From positions 42,513-106,512 of the forward strand of contig JALCQC010000007.1 in assembly GCA_022650895.1 (NCBI GenBank): DNA of 64,000 nucleotides, given 5' to 3'. How positions within the stretch are numbered: position 1 is the first letter of the stretch; each line of letters starts with the position of its first letter. A program made the position numbers and the translations under genes. Source of the DNA: Bifidobacteriaceae bacterium. GTDB taxonomy: Bacteria; Actinomycetota; Actinomycetes; Actinomycetales; Bifidobacteriaceae. Shown piece after piece: positions 18,311 to 27,533 of this stretch. Below the pieces are notes generated by a model, which worked only from the letters and a program-made list of their open reading frames with translations, searched no databases and had not been told where the DNA came from.

Positions 18311-19562
18311 TCTGCTGCTCCTTCTCCGCGCCGGCGTCAAGGCCGGACTTATGTGACTTCATGAGATCGACGAAGCGATCAAAAAGATATGCGGCATCGT
18401 GGGGGCCACCGGCCGCTTCGGGATGGTACTGCACTGAAAAAGCCGGGATATCGAGGCACTCAAGCCCCTCCACCACGTTGTCATTGAGATCGACATGCGA
18501 CACCTTGGCCCTGCCGTAACGGCCGCCGTCGTAAGGCGTCATCACCTCACCATCGAGCGGTGCATCCACCGCGAAACCGTGGTTATGGGCGGTGATTTCC
18601 ACCTTACGGGTACGCAGGTCCATCACGGGTTGGTTGACGCCACGGTGTCCGAACTTCAGCTTGTAAGTGCCGAAACCGAGCGCCCTTCCGAGCAGCTGGT
18701 TGCCGAAGCAGATGCCGAAGAACGGGTAGCCGGCATCGAGCACCTCGCGCAGAAGGCTAACCTCGCGGTCCGCGGTGCTGGGATCCCCCGGTCCGTTCGA
18801 GAAGAAGATACCGTCGGGAGAGAGGACTTCAAGGCTCTGCAGCGTACTGTCGGCAGGCACGACATGGACGCGGCATCCGCGCTCCGCCAACCGGTGCGGC
18901 GTCATTCCCTTGATTCCGAGGTCGACTGCCACCACGGTGAAGAGAGGCTCCTTGCCTTCATACTCACCTTGGGGCTCGATGGTGTACCGCTCCCCCGTCG
19001 TCACCTCGTCGACCAGGTTCTGTCCGGCCATCTCCGCACTGCCGCGCACGATGGCGAGCAGATCTTCGATGGATTTCAGCCCATTGGACTGTGCGGATTC
19101 CGTGAGCGCCTCACCGGAGAAGATGCCCGCGCGCATGACACCAGCGGAACGCAGATGACGCACCAGTTTACGAGTGTCGATATGTGAAATACCGACGATC
19201 TGTTGCTCGTCGAGATCTTCCTGCAGGCTGCGCTGTGCACGCCAGTTGCTCACAACGGGGCTCGGCTCGCGCACCACGTACCCCGCAACCCAGATTTTTG
19301 CAGATTCGGGATCCTCCGAGTTCACACCAGTGTTGCCGATGTGTGGGAAGGTCTGGATGACGATCTGCTTGTCATAGCTGGGATCCGTCAGGGTTTCCTG
19401 GTAGCCGGTCATGCCCGTGGAGAAAACGATTTCTCCTGTAGTCATGCCAAGGGCCCCGAACGGGGCCCCTACGTAAACCTGACCATCTTCCAAAACAAGA
19501 ACTGCATCTGAAGGTGAAAAATGGATTTCCGATGGTGTGACGTCCGTAGCATTCAGGCTCAC
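18303..19562 (-). CDS. carA: Carbamoyl-phosphate synthase, small (glutaminase) subunit
   Basis: Class-I glutamine amidotransferase subunit that delivers ammonia to CarB. The 419-residue protein has the N-terminal CPSase domain ([32 protein letters not shown]) and the GATase domain with the catalytic Cys in [18 protein letters not shown] and the His/Glu in [14 protein letters not shown]. The start is a GTG preceded by AAGGGGG, which decides it. It lies 65 bases after nusB. In the gap a short AAGAG/CTCTT hairpin is visible, but no clear pyrimidine attenuator. Confidence 0.96.
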   Translation of the reverse strand: MSLNATDVTPSEIHFSPSDAVLVLEDGQVYVGAPFGALGMTTGEIVFSTGMTGYQETLTDPSYDKQIVIQTFPHIGNTGVNSEDPESAKIWVAGYVVREPSPVVSNWRAQRSLQEDLDEQQIVGISHIDTRKLVRHLRSAGVMRAGIFSGEALTESAQSNGLKSIEDLLAIVRGSAEMAGQNLVDEVTTGERYTIEPQGEYEGKEPLFTVVAVDLGIKGMTPHRLAERGCRVHVVPADSTLQSLEVLSPDGIFFSNGPGDPSTADREVSLLREVLDAGYPFFGICFGNQLLGRALGFGTYKLKFGHRGVNQPVMDLRTRKVEITAHNHGFAVDAPLDGEVMTPYDGGRYGRAKVSHVDLNDNVVEGLECLDIPAFSVQYHPEAAGGPHDAAYLFDRFVDLMKSHKSGLDAGAEKEQQNA

Positions 19563-19627
19563 GAATCCCCCTTAAGAAGAGATTGGATTTTCTCTTACCT
19601 TAATAATCGGTATGGATAAACAGGGTG

Positions 19628-20413
19628 TTACTCAGAGGCGTCTTCAGTGGGAACCGCAAACTGTGACAGGTCGAGATCATCAAGATCCTGCGCCTCATCG
19701 ACGGATTCATTCTCGGTACGAGAATTGTCCTCACTGTGAAACTCATCGTCAGCGCGTGCCTCATCTACAGACTCGCTCTTATTCTCTGCTTGCTCATCCT
19801 CTGCGCGAGAATCGTCTTCAGCACGAGAGGCAGCCTCTGTACTGGAGCCGTCCTCTGCACGAAGACCGCTACCAGAGTCTTCGGCGGTCTTAGAGGCGAC
19901 AGCGTTCTCCGAAGCCTCAGACGTCTCCAAGATGGTTGAAGATTCCGAAACGTCCGTTGCTTCTGACGTTTCTGAAGTTTCTGAAGTTTCCGAAATCTCA
20001 GGTTCCGGAGCAACTTCAGGATCGTCCGCCACAGCACTCAAAACGCCATGGAGAAATGCCGGAGCGTCATAGTCGGAAAGCTTCTTGGCAAGCTGGATGG
20101 CCTCATCGATGGCCACTCCCTGGGGAATCTCCTTGTTATAGACAAGCTCCCAGACACCGATGCGCAGAATGTTGCGGTCGACCACCGGCATACGGCGAAC
20201 TTGCCACGTTTCGGAATGATCGTTCAGGACACTGTCGATATGGCGACGATGCTGTGCAACTCCCCGTACGATTTCAACCGCATAGTCAGGTAGCGGGGTC
20301 TGTGCACCAGGGTTCTCAAGGCGCTCAGAAAGAAGGGACAGGATATCCTGTCCCTTCTCGTCCGCTTCATAGAGTGTGTTCAACGCCCTCTTGCGGGCAG
20401 TAGATCGTGCCAT
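19628..20413 (-). CDS. nusB: Transcription antitermination factor NusB with a long acidic tail
   Basis: NusB binds boxA RNA together with ribosomal protein S10 in rRNA antitermination. The helical NusB domain fills residues 1 to about 130 (STARKRALNTLYEADEKGQ, DYAVEIVRGVAQHRRHID, DRNILRIGVWELVYN, IDEAIQLAKKLSD). It is followed by about 130 residues of Glu/Asp/Ser/Ala-rich low complexity, including a run of SET triplets (EISETSETSETSEA) and repeated RAEDD/RAEDE words. Family members usually stop near 130-180 residues, so the tail doubles the protein. The gene starts 3 bases after the efp stop. Confidence 0.93.
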   Translation of the reverse strand: MARSTARKRALNTLYEADEKGQDILSLLSERLENPGAQTPLPDYAVEIVRGVAQHRRHIDSVLNDHSETWQVRRMPVVDRNILRIGVWELVYNKEIPQGVAIDEAIQLAKKLSDYDAPAFLHGVLSAVADDPEVAPEPEISETSETSETSEATDVSESSTILETSEASENAVASKTAEDSGSGLRAEDGSSTEAASRAEDDSRAEDEQAENKSESVDEARADDEFHSEDNSRTENESVDEAQDLDDLDLSQFAVPTEDASE

Positions 20414-20416
20414 CTA

Positions 20417-20980
20417 TCAGTTCTCGCGTCCCAGGTAAGAGCCGTCACGGGTGTCGACCTTGACTTTTTCACCTTCGCCGACGAAGAGAGGAACCTGAAT
20501 CTCGGCACCTGTCTCCACCGTGGCCGGCTTGGTACCAGCGTTTGAACGGTTGCCCTGCAGACCGGGCTCCGTGTGAGTGACCTGCAAAATCACCGAGGCG
20601 GGAAGTTCAACGCTCAACGGGTTGCCGTCGTGGAAGCTGACGATGCAATCGGTTCCTTCGAGAAGGAACTTCTCCTGATCGCCGATGAGGGCTTCCGGAA
20701 TCATGACCTGATCATAAGTGGTCATGTCCATAAAAACGAAGCTGTCAGCATCGCGGTACGAATACTGAAGGGTGCGGTTGTCGACCGTCTCGAATTCCAT
20801 CTTCATACCCGCGTTGAACGTGCGTTCCACGATCTTTCCCGTGAGGACGTTCTTGATGGTCGTGCGGACGAAGGCTGGGCCCTTGCCCGGCTTCACGTGC
20901 TGGAACTTTGTCACAGTCCACAGATTTCCATCCAGGTTGAGGACAGAACCATTCTTAATATCATTGGTCGTTTGTGCCAC
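20417..20980 (-). CDS. efp: Elongation factor P
   Basis: Relieves ribosome stalling at polyproline. The 187-residue protein has three beta-barrel domains: KOW-like N-terminal ([18 protein letters not shown]), middle, and C-terminal ([19 protein letters not shown], ending DGSYLGREN). The loop residue that is modified in E. coli lies in [12 protein letters not shown], and the Lys is present. No modification enzyme is encoded in the window. The start is a GTG ([11 protein letters not shown]) with AGGTGG upstream; a frame extending 14 codons further has no homology. It heads an efp-nusB-carA-carB run behind the tuf terminator. Confidence 0.96.
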   Translation of the reverse strand: MAQTTNDIKNGSVLNLDGNLWTVTKFQHVKPGKGPAFVRTTIKNVLTGKIVERTFNAGMKMEFETVDNRTLQYSYRDADSFVFMDMTTYDQVMIPEALIGDQEKFLLEGTDCIVSFHDGNPLSVELPASVILQVTHTEPGLQGNRSNAGTKPATVETGAEIQVPLFVGEGEKVKVDTRDGSYLGREN

Positions 20981-21167
20981 TTTTAATCCACCTACCGAAT
21001 CATCGAATTTTGCCTTGACCATTATGCCACAGCCCCCAAACGGTTCTGTGCGCGGGGCAAGGCTCTCTCTTTACCGTTGTAACAGTAACCCCTCACAATG
21101 TCGCCAAGCATTTCACGGAGATCACAAGGAAGTCCCGCCTGAATACATGCAAGAGCGACGCACACAA

Positions 21168-21197
21168 AAAGACCCGAGGACGAATCCCCGGGTCTTT
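21168..21197 (-). terminator. Terminator of the str operon (after tuf)
   Basis: AAAGACCCG and CGGGTCTTT form a 9-bp stem, extended by an inner GGA/TCC pairing, followed on the minus strand by TTTTTGTG. It lies 22 bases past the tuf stop. Confidence 0.85.
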
Positions 21198-21219
21198 GAG
21201 TGAATAATCTCAGCGATTA

Positions 21220-22419
21220 TCAGGCATCGATCTTGGTCACACGACCAGAACCAACGGTACGGCCACCTTCACGAACTGCGAAGGTCAGGCCCTCTTCCAT
21301 AGCGATTGGCTGGATGAGCTGAACCTTGAAGGTTGCGTGATCGCCAGGCTGAACCATCTCGACACCTTCCGGCAGCTCGATGACGCCAGTGACGTCCGTG
21401 GTGCGGAAGTAGAACTGAGGACGGTAGTTCGAGAAGAACGGCGAGTGGCGGCCACCCTCGTCCTTGGTCAGAACGTAGACCTCAGCCTCGAACTGGGTGT
21501 GAGGGGTCACAGAACCTGGAGCAGCGACGACCTGGCCACGCTCGACCTGGTCACGGTTGATGCCGCGGAGCAGCAGACCGGTGTTGTCGCCAGCCTCTGC
21601 CTCGTCCATCTGCTTGTGGAAGGTCTCGATGGAGGTAACCGTCGTGGTCTGCGTGTCGCGGAGACCAACGATCTCAACGGTGGTGTTGATGGGGAGCTTG
21701 CCGCGCTCAACACGACCGGTGACAACGGTTCCACGGCCGGAGATGGTGAAGACATCCTCGATCGGCATCAGGAAGGGCTTGTCGAGATCGTGGACAGGAG
21801 TCGGGATGTACTCGTCGACTGCATCCATGAGCTGCTTGACAGTCTCAACCCAGTGCTCGTGATCCGGAGCGTCATCGTGCAGTGCGCCGTAGGCGGAGGT
21901 GCGGATGATCGGGCAGTCGCGGTCGAAACCGTTCTCCTCGAGGAGATCGCGGACTTCTTCCTCAACGAGCTCGATGAGCTCTTCGTCGTCGACCATGTCG
22001 CACTTGTTCAGTGCAACGAGGATCTTCGGGACACCGACCTGCTTTGCGAGCAGAACGTGCTCACGGGTCTGAGCCATAGGACCATCGGTGGCGGCAACCA
22101 CGAGGATTGCGCCATCCATCTGAGCGGCACCGGTGATCATGTTCTTGACATAGTCAGCGTGGCCTGGAGCGTCGACGTGTGCGTAGTGACGCTTCTCGGT
22201 CTGGTACTCGATGTGTGCGATGTTGATGGTGATACCGCGCTGCTTCTCTTCAGGAGCTGCGTCAATCTGGTCGAAATCGTACTCAGGGTTGATGTCTGGG
22301 TACTCTTCGTGCAAAACCTTGGAAATAGCTGCGGTGAGGGTGGTCTTACCGTGGTCAACGTGACCAATGGTACCGATGTTAACGTGCGGCTTAGTGCGCT
22401 CGTACTTGGCCTTTGCCAT
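21220..22419 (-). CDS. tuf: Elongation factor Tu
   Basis: GTPase that delivers aminoacyl-tRNA to the ribosome. The 399-residue protein has G1 [10 protein letters not shown], the switch region with [13 protein letters not shown]3 [12 protein letters not shown] and G4 [10 protein letters not shown]. The ATG of [14 protein letters not shown] follows GGAGGACACAC; the longer frame to 22467 is not used. It is the last gene of rpsL-rpsG-fusA-tuf, but 184 bases separate it from fusA, enough for an extra promoter. Confidence 0.98.
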   Translation of the reverse strand: MAKAKYERTKPHVNIGTIGHVDHGKTTLTAAISKVLHEEYPDINPEYDFDQIDAAPEEKQRGITINIAHIEYQTEKRHYAHVDAPGHADYVKNMITGAAQMDGAILVVAATDGPMAQTREHVLLAKQVGVPKILVALNKCDMVDDEELIELVEEEVRDLLEENGFDRDCPIIRTSAYGALHDDAPDHEHWVETVKQLMDAVDEYIPTPVHDLDKPFLMPIEDVFTISGRGTVVTGRVERGKLPINTTVEIVGLRDTQTTTVTSIETFHKQMDEAEAGDNTGLLLRGINRDQVERGQVVAAPGSVTPHTQFEAEVYVLTKDEGGRHSPFFSNYRPQFYFRTTDVTGVIELPEGVEMVQPGDHATFKVQLIQPIAMEEGLTFAVREGGRTVGSGRVTKIDA

Positions 22420-22524
22420 GTGTGTCCTCCTGGACGTCTCGTAGTTTGCTCCAACTCTCTGAGTCAAAGCCCCGCTACATTTTACTGGGTATTTGAACTT
22501 CTTGCTACTGAAGTGTTCCGTCCC

Positions 22525-22556
22525 CGGTCAACAGAAACAGTTTATACCGTTGACCG
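22525..22556. repeat. Inverted repeat in the fusA-tuf gap
   Basis: CGGTCAAC and GTTGACCG are perfect 8-base inverted arms around 16 bases. On the minus strand the inner part contains TATAAA, and the second arm contains TTGACC, which with TAGCAA 18 bases on could form a tuf promoter. It could be an operator, an attenuator stem or chance; no T-run follows. Confidence 0.45.
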
Positions 22557-22603
22557 CAGACGAAACGCTTCTGACGATGTGTGTTGCACCGTCGGCGGAA
22601 TAA

Positions 22604-24730
22604 CTACTCTCCGCGCTGATTCTTGATGATCTCTTCTGCAACGGCCTTCGGGACCTCTGCATAGGAATCCATCTGCATGGTGTACATTGCACGACCCTGC
22701 GTCCTGGAACGCAGATCGCCGATGTAACCGAACATCTCGGAGAGTGGAACCTTCGCATCGACGACCTTGACACCGGTGGCGTCGGTCATCGACTGGATCT
22801 GTCCACGACGAGAGTTGAGATCGCCGATAACGTCACCCATGTACTCCTCTGGGGTACGCACCTCGACGGCCATAATAGGCTCGAGGATGACCGGCTTTGC
22901 CTTTGGAGCAGCTTCCTTGAACGCCATGGAACCGGCGATCTTGAAGGCCATCTCCGAAGAATCGACCTCGTGCATCTGACCATCGGTCAGCTCCACCTTG
23001 ACACCAACGACCGGGAAGCCAGCGACGATACCCGACTCCATGGCCTCCTTGATGCCGGCCTCAATGGAAGGAATGAATTCCTTCGAAATGTGGCCGCCGG
23101 TGACCAAGTTGTCGAACTCGAAGTCGTTGCCGTCCGAAGTGTCCAGAGGCATAAGGTTGATCTGGATCTTTGCGAACTGACCCGAACCACCAGTCTGCTT
23201 CTTGTGGGTGTAGGAGTAGTTCATGACCGGCTTGCGGATCGCCTCGCGATAAGCAACCTGCGGCTTACCGACGTTGCATTCCACGTGGAATTCACGGCGC
23301 ATACGATCAACCAGGATGTCGAGCTGAAGCTCGCCCATACCGGAGATCAGCGTCTGGCCGGACTCTTCATCGGTCTTGACCTGGAACGTCGGGTCCTCAT
23401 CGGACAGACGTGCCAGAGCGACGCTCATCTTCTCCTGATCAGCCTTGGTCTTGGGCTCAACCGCAACCTCGATAACCGGGGTGGGGAAGGTCATGGACTC
23501 AAGGGCGATGGGATGAGCCTCGTCGCAGAGGGTGTCTCCGGTGGAGACGTTCTTCAAACCGACGAAAGCATAGATGTTTCCGGCGATAGCCTCGTCGACT
23601 GGGATCTCCTTGTCGGAGTGCATCTGGAAGAGCTTACCGATACGTTCCTTCTTATCCTTGGTGGAGTTCAGCACGGACTGGCCGGGCTTCACAGAACCGG
23701 AATAAACGCGAACGTAGACGAGCTTGCCGTAGAACGGGTGAGCTGCGATCTTGAACGCCAGAGCCGAGAAGGGCTCGTCGACGCGTGGCTTGCGATCGAT
23801 TTCGATGGACTCATCGGAAGGATCGTAACCCTTGATTGCAGGAACATCCTCAGGGCTCGGCAGGTAATCGATAACGGCATCGAGCATGGGCTGAACGCCC
23901 TTGTCCTTGAAAGCCGTTCCGCAGAACACTGGGTACGCTTCGGAGTTGATGGTGAGCTTACGAACGGCGGCACGAATCTCGGGCTCGGTGATTTCCTCGC
24001 CCTCGAAGTACTTGTTCATGAGCTTGTCATCGGTGTCCGCCACGGTCTCGAGGAGTTCAGCACGATACTTGTCGCACGTTTCCTTGAGGTCCTCGGGGAT
24101 CTCGACGGTCTCGTAGGTAGCACCCTTGTCGGAATCATCCTTCCAGACATAGGCAACCATGCGAACGAGATCGCATACGCCGACGAAGTCGTTCTCGGCG
24201 CCGATCGGGACCTGCATGACGATTGGCTTAGCCTTCAGCTTCTCCTTGATGGTGTCGACCGAATAGAAGAAGTTCGCGCCCAGCTTGTCCATCTTGTTGA
24301 TGAAGCAGATGCGGGGAACGTTGTACTTATCAGCCTGACGCCATACGGTCTCGGACTGAGGCTCAACGCCTTCCTTGCCATCGAAAACTGCCACAGCGCC
24401 GTCGAGCACGCGAAGCGAACGCTCGACCTCGGCCGTGAAGTCCACGTGACCAGGGGTGTCGATGATGTTGACCTGGAAACGATCCTTGGGGTCGTGGGAC
24501 TGACGGTTCCAGAAAGCGGTAATTGCGGCAGACGTAATGGTGATGCCGCGTTCCTTTTCCTGATCCATCCAATCCATCGTCGAAGCACCATCATGGGTTT
24601 CGCCGATCTTGTAGTTGACGCCGGTGTAATAAAGGATGCGCTCTGTAGTCGTTGTCTTTCCGGCATCAATGTGCGCCATGATGCCGATATTGCGGACCTT
24701 AGTAAGGTCCGTGAGCACGTCTAGTGCCAT
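22604..24730 (-). CDS. fusA: Elongation factor G
   Basis: Ribosomal translocase GTPase of 708 residues. It has G1 [49 protein letters not shown] and [11 protein letters not shown]. Domains II-V continue to the C-terminus with the domain IV loop region [16 protein letters not shown] and the EF-G C-terminal fold ([18 protein letters not shown]). The ATG lies 25 bases after rpsG. There is no second fusA copy in the window. Confidence 0.98.
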   Translation of the reverse strand: MALDVLTDLTKVRNIGIMAHIDAGKTTTTERILYYTGVNYKIGETHDGASTMDWMDQEKERGITITSAAITAFWNRQSHDPKDRFQVNIIDTPGHVDFTAEVERSLRVLDGAVAVFDGKEGVEPQSETVWRQADKYNVPRICFINKMDKLGANFFYSVDTIKEKLKAKPIVMQVPIGAENDFVGVCDLVRMVAYVWKDDSDKGATYETVEIPEDLKETCDKYRAELLETVADTDDKLMNKYFEGEEITEPEIRAAVRKLTINSEAYPVFCGTAFKDKGVQPMLDAVIDYLPSPEDVPAIKGYDPSDESIEIDRKPRVDEPFSALAFKIAAHPFYGKLVYVRVYSGSVKPGQSVLNSTKDKKERIGKLFQMHSDKEIPVDEAIAGNIYAFVGLKNVSTGDTLCDEAHPIALESMTFPTPVIEVAVEPKTKADQEKMSVALARLSDEDPTFQVKTDEESGQTLISGMGELQLDILVDRMRREFHVECNVGKPQVAYREAIRKPVMNYSYTHKKQTGGSGQFAKIQINLMPLDTSDGNDFEFDNLVTGGHISKEFIPSIEAGIKEAMESGIVAGFPVVGVKVELTDGQMHEVDSSEMAFKIAGSMAFKEAAPKAKPVILEPIMAVEVRTPEEYMGDVIGDLNSRRGQIQSMTDATGVKVVDAKVPLSEMFGYIGDLRSRTQGRAMYTMQMDSYAEVPKAVAEEIIKNQRGE

Positions 24731-24755
24731 CTATATTCCTAACTCTCTTGCCTAA

Positions 24756-25226
24756 TTACCAGCGGTAATGTGCGAAGGCCCTGTTGGCCTCTGCCATCTT
24801 GTGCGTGTCCTCGCGGCGCTTCACAGAAGCACCGAGACCGTTCGAGGCATCGAGAATCTCGTTGGCAAGACGCTCTGCCATGGTCTTCTCACGGCGTGCA
24901 CGGCTGAAGTCAGTCAGCCAGCGCAGAGAAAGAGTGTTGGCGCGGTTGGGCTTGACCTCCACAGGAACCTGGTAGGTTGCGCCACCGACACGGCGGGAGC
25001 GAACCTCGAGGCTCGGACGAATGTTGTCAAGAGCGCGCTTCAGAACTGCAACGGGCTCCTGATCGGTCTTGGCCTTGACCTGATCCAAAGCCGAGTACAC
25101 GATGTTCTCTGCGATGGACTTCTTGCCGTCAAGAAGAATCTTATTGATGAGCTGGGCGACTACCGTCGAACCGTAGATGGGATCTGGCAGAAGCTCGTGT
25201 TTCTTGGATGGTCCTTTGCGTGACAT
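24756..25226 (-). CDS. rpsG: 30S ribosomal protein S7
   Basis: A 156-residue primary 16S rRNA-binding protein of the small-subunit head. It is recognised by [52 protein letters not shown] and the C-terminal [14 protein letters not shown]. The ATG is one base after the rpsL stop. It usually also serves as the translational autoregulator of the str operon. Confidence 0.98.
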   Translation of the reverse strand: MSRKGPSKKHELLPDPIYGSTVVAQLINKILLDGKKSIAENIVYSALDQVKAKTDQEPVAVLKRALDNIRPSLEVRSRRVGGATYQVPVEVKPNRANTLSLRWLTDFSRARREKTMAERLANEILDASNGLGASVKRREDTHKMAEANRAFAHYRW

Positions 25227-25227
25227 A

Positions 25228-25599
25228 TCACTTAGCCTTCTTTGCACCGTAGAGTGAACGACCCTGCTTGCGATCCTTCACACCCTGCGTATCGAGTGCG
25301 CCACGAACGATGTGGTAACGGACGCCTGGAAGATCCTTCACACGTCCGCCGCGAACGAGGACGATGGAGTGTTCCTGCAGGTTGTGGCCTTCGCCGGGAA
25401 TGTAGGCAGAAACCTCAATACCCGAGCTGAGCTTCACACGTGCGACCTTACGAAGTGCCGAGTTCGGCTTCTTCGGGGTGGTGGTGTAAACACGGGTGCA
25501 CACGCCGCGACGCAGCGGGCTTCCCTTGAGTGCCAAAGTCTTTGATTTCTTCGACTTCGGCTTGCGTCCCTTGCGGACGAGCTGTTCTATAGTTGGCAA
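25228..25599 (-). CDS. rpsL: 30S ribosomal protein S12
   Basis: Decoding-centre protein of 123 residues, the standard length ([20 protein letters not shown], then [18 protein letters not shown] and [20 protein letters not shown]). Both lysines linked to streptomycin sensitivity (in PKKPNSA and RVKDLPG) are the wild-type residues. The start is a TTG with GGAGAAAAG directly upstream. It is the first gene of the str operon. Confidence 0.98.
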   Translation of the reverse strand: MPTIEQLVRKGRKPKSKKSKTLALKGSPLRRGVCTRVYTTTPKKPNSALRKVARVKLSSGIEVSAYIPGEGHNLQEHSIVLVRGGRVKDLPGVRYHIVRGALDTQGVKDRKQGRSLYGAKKAK

Positions 25600-26087
25600 C
25601 TTTTCTCCGATTCAACTGAGTTTCGTTTTTGTGCTTCAAACCGCCACACTGCGGCCCGACGCCCGAAAAAATCGGAGTCAGCCAACAGTCCACCGGCCCG
25701 ATGGCCCCTTGCTCTCGTCATTCCATTGCTGGTCTGTTTCAGTGAGCCCGAGGATATCCCGCAGTGACACCCGAAGGAGGCATTGCGGCACATACAATTG
25801 GCAAGTTTAGCACGCGGCTGGACAAGTGAACACCACGTACTTGAACTTTTACTTTCGGCTACGACCGTGAGGCGACTGCGCACTGCGCACACTAATTCTG
25901 CACACTGCACTCTACCGTACTAGGTGTCAACGCACCGAGCCTACGCTGCACCCTCACCTGCGCTCTACATGCCCCTGCCAGCTGCCCGCTGCCGCATTCG
26001 ACCACAGTAGTGCAATTTTCTTATCTTCCCGTTCATCCTCCGGTGGAATGTAGTGACACACCTCCGGAGACCATGGAGAGGAGAGAA
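25600..26087. other. Divergent promoter region between the str operon and the kinase operon
   Basis: This 488-base region has no credible gene. The minus-strand side should hold the rpsL promoter; a TAAACT box at 25804-25809 is the best -10 candidate, but its -35 is poor. If it is used, the rpsL leader is about 200 bases and contains a TTTTTT run near 25665 without a strong stem. In the middle (about 25870-25912) are short reiterations of CTGCGCA / CTGCACACT. On the plus-strand side, near-complementary TCCGGTGG and CACCTCCGGA words lie at 26038-26067, just before the kinase ribosome site GGAGAGGAGAG. Confidence 0.45.
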
Positions 26088-27533
26088 ATGACCGCACCAC
26101 CACAACTCGCTGGCTACCGGTTCATCCGTGTCATTGGCTCGGGCGGAACCGCCGACGTCTATCTGTATGAGCAGCAGGTGCCGCAGCGCCGTGTTGCCAT
26201 TAAAGTGGATAAGTTTCCTTTAGAGGGAGATGCTGCACGACGCCGCTTCCACACGGAGGCCAACACGATGGCGAGGTTGGCTGCCCATCCCACCATTCTC
26301 ACCCTCTACGACGCATCTGTTACGCCGGACGGCCATGGATATCTCGTCCTTGAATACGCTCCCGCCGGCAATTACGAGCAGCTGAGCGAAAAACACCCAC
26401 CCACCCCAAGACAGGTCCTCGATGTCGGAGTACGCGTATGCGGTGCGCTTTACACGGCCCACCATGCGGGAATCCTTCACCATGATGTGAAACCCACCAA
26501 CATCCTTGTTTCACAGCAAGGCACACCGCTTCTCGCTGATTTTGGGATCTCCTCTCCCCTTTACGATCCGCAGGACTCAGGAGGATATTCCCCTCTATGG
26601 GCGGCTCCCGAAGTACTTCGTGAACATGGGCACGGTGACGAGAAGAGCGACATCTACTCTTTGGCGGCCACTCTCATCGGACTGTTGAGGGGCCGCTCCC
26701 CCTTCGTCCTTGCCTTTGAACCCCGTAGCCGAAAAGAGCTGGAAAACACTGTCCTTACCAAGGAATTACCACCTTTTAACCGGATAGGGCTACCGAAAGA
26801 GTGGGAACAACCTTTCAGAAAAGCTCTGGACAAGAATCCGGAAAACCGCCATTACTCGGCACTGGAATTCGCACGGGACCTTCAGAGGATTCAGCACGAC
26901 GTCTATGGGTCACAGACCCCGGTGGAGGCCCGTGGAGCAGCCCCCTACCTTGACGCAGCCATTGCTCGAGTCGAATCTACTGAATCTGAAAATCGCCCGC
27001 ACCCTCCCTCCAGACACATGGAAGGACATCATCATAAAACTACGCAATCCCTCACTGCGTGGCCGAAGATCGGCCCCATCATCATGGTCATAACATTCCT
27101 CATGGGCGTTGCGTCCGCAGCATGGTTCTTTGTCCTTCAGCCAAACACCACCGATGCCGCAGGGATTTCTCCGAGCCGGGAATCGACACAAATCACTCCC
27201 ACTCCCACAAAGGATGGTGACACCGATATTGCCATTGCACCCACCGCTGAAGAAGTACCCTCTCCACATGCAAAGAAGAACGTGATCAATGGCACCACCG
27301 CTACGTTCGAGTGGACAAACCCAGCTCCCACGCCGAAAGATGCCTATTTCTGGAAACGTCTTTCGGCAGATGGCTCGGTACCAAATGACGCCTCTGGTTC
27401 AACCACGAAAGAGACAACACTGCAGGTGGGAAACGTCACAGCCTCACAGCTGTGTCTCCAAGTGAGTCTGGTACGTTCCAACCGTCAGATGAGTCGGGCA
27501 CCACTGACACTCTGCGCCACAAGGGCGGAATAA
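26088..27533 (+). CDS. pkb2: Transmembrane Ser/Thr protein kinase (Pkb2-like)
   Basis: A 481-residue PASTA-less Hanks-type kinase. The catalytic domain occupies residues 8-280, with Gly loop IGSGGTADVY, Lys39 in VAIKV, catalytic loop HHDVKPTNIL (Asp133; HRD is HHD), the DFG motif as ADFGIS, and PLWAAPEVL. A linker follows, then one membrane helix at about 328-350 (IIMVITFLMGVASAAWFFV), and an external domain of about 130 residues with an Fn3-like strand pattern and a Cys pair. The start is the ATG of MTAPPQLAGYRF after GGAGAGGAGAG. Its stop TAA shares a base with the ATG of the giant surface protein, so they are coupled. It matches the Pkb2 kinase that opens the PFNA cluster of bifidobacteria. 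The catalytic residues are intact, so it is probably active. Confidence 0.9.
   Translation: MTAPPQLAGYRFIRVIGSGGTADVYLYEQQVPQRRVAIKVDKFPLEGDAARRRFHTEANTMARLAAHPTILTLYDASVTPDGHGYLVLEYAPAGNYEQLSEKHPPTPRQVLDVGVRVCGALYTAHHAGILHHDVKPTNILVSQQGTPLLADFGISSPLYDPQDSGGYSPLWAAPEVLREHGHGDEKSDIYSLAATLIGLLRGRSPFVLAFEPRSRKELENTVLTKELPPFNRIGLPKEWEQPFRKALDKNPENRHYSALEFARDLQRIQHDVYGSQTPVEARGAAPYLDAAIARVESTESENRPHPPSRHMEGHHHKTTQSLTAWPKIGPIIMVITFLMGVASAAWFFVLQPNTTDAAGISPSRESTQITPTPTKDGDTDIAIAPTAEEVPSPHAKKNVINGTTATFEWTNPAPTPKDAYFWKRLSADGSVPNDASGSTTKETTLQVGNVTASQLCLQVSLVRSNRQMSRAPLTLCATRAE

Noticed and set aside
22970..24724. Plus-strand open frame of 584 codons opposite fusA
   Set aside because: Antisense shadow of EF-G with no recognisable protein features.
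25600..26087. tRNA gene or mobile-element end in the 488-base gap
   Set aside because: No cloverleaf, CCA-adjacent acceptor stem, terminal inverted repeats or transposase remnants could be found by eye.
26088..27533. Kinase as a pseudokinase because HRD is HHD
   Set aside because: The invariant Lys39, catalytic Asp133, Asn of the catalytic loop and DFG are all present; HHD does not remove the catalytic Asp.
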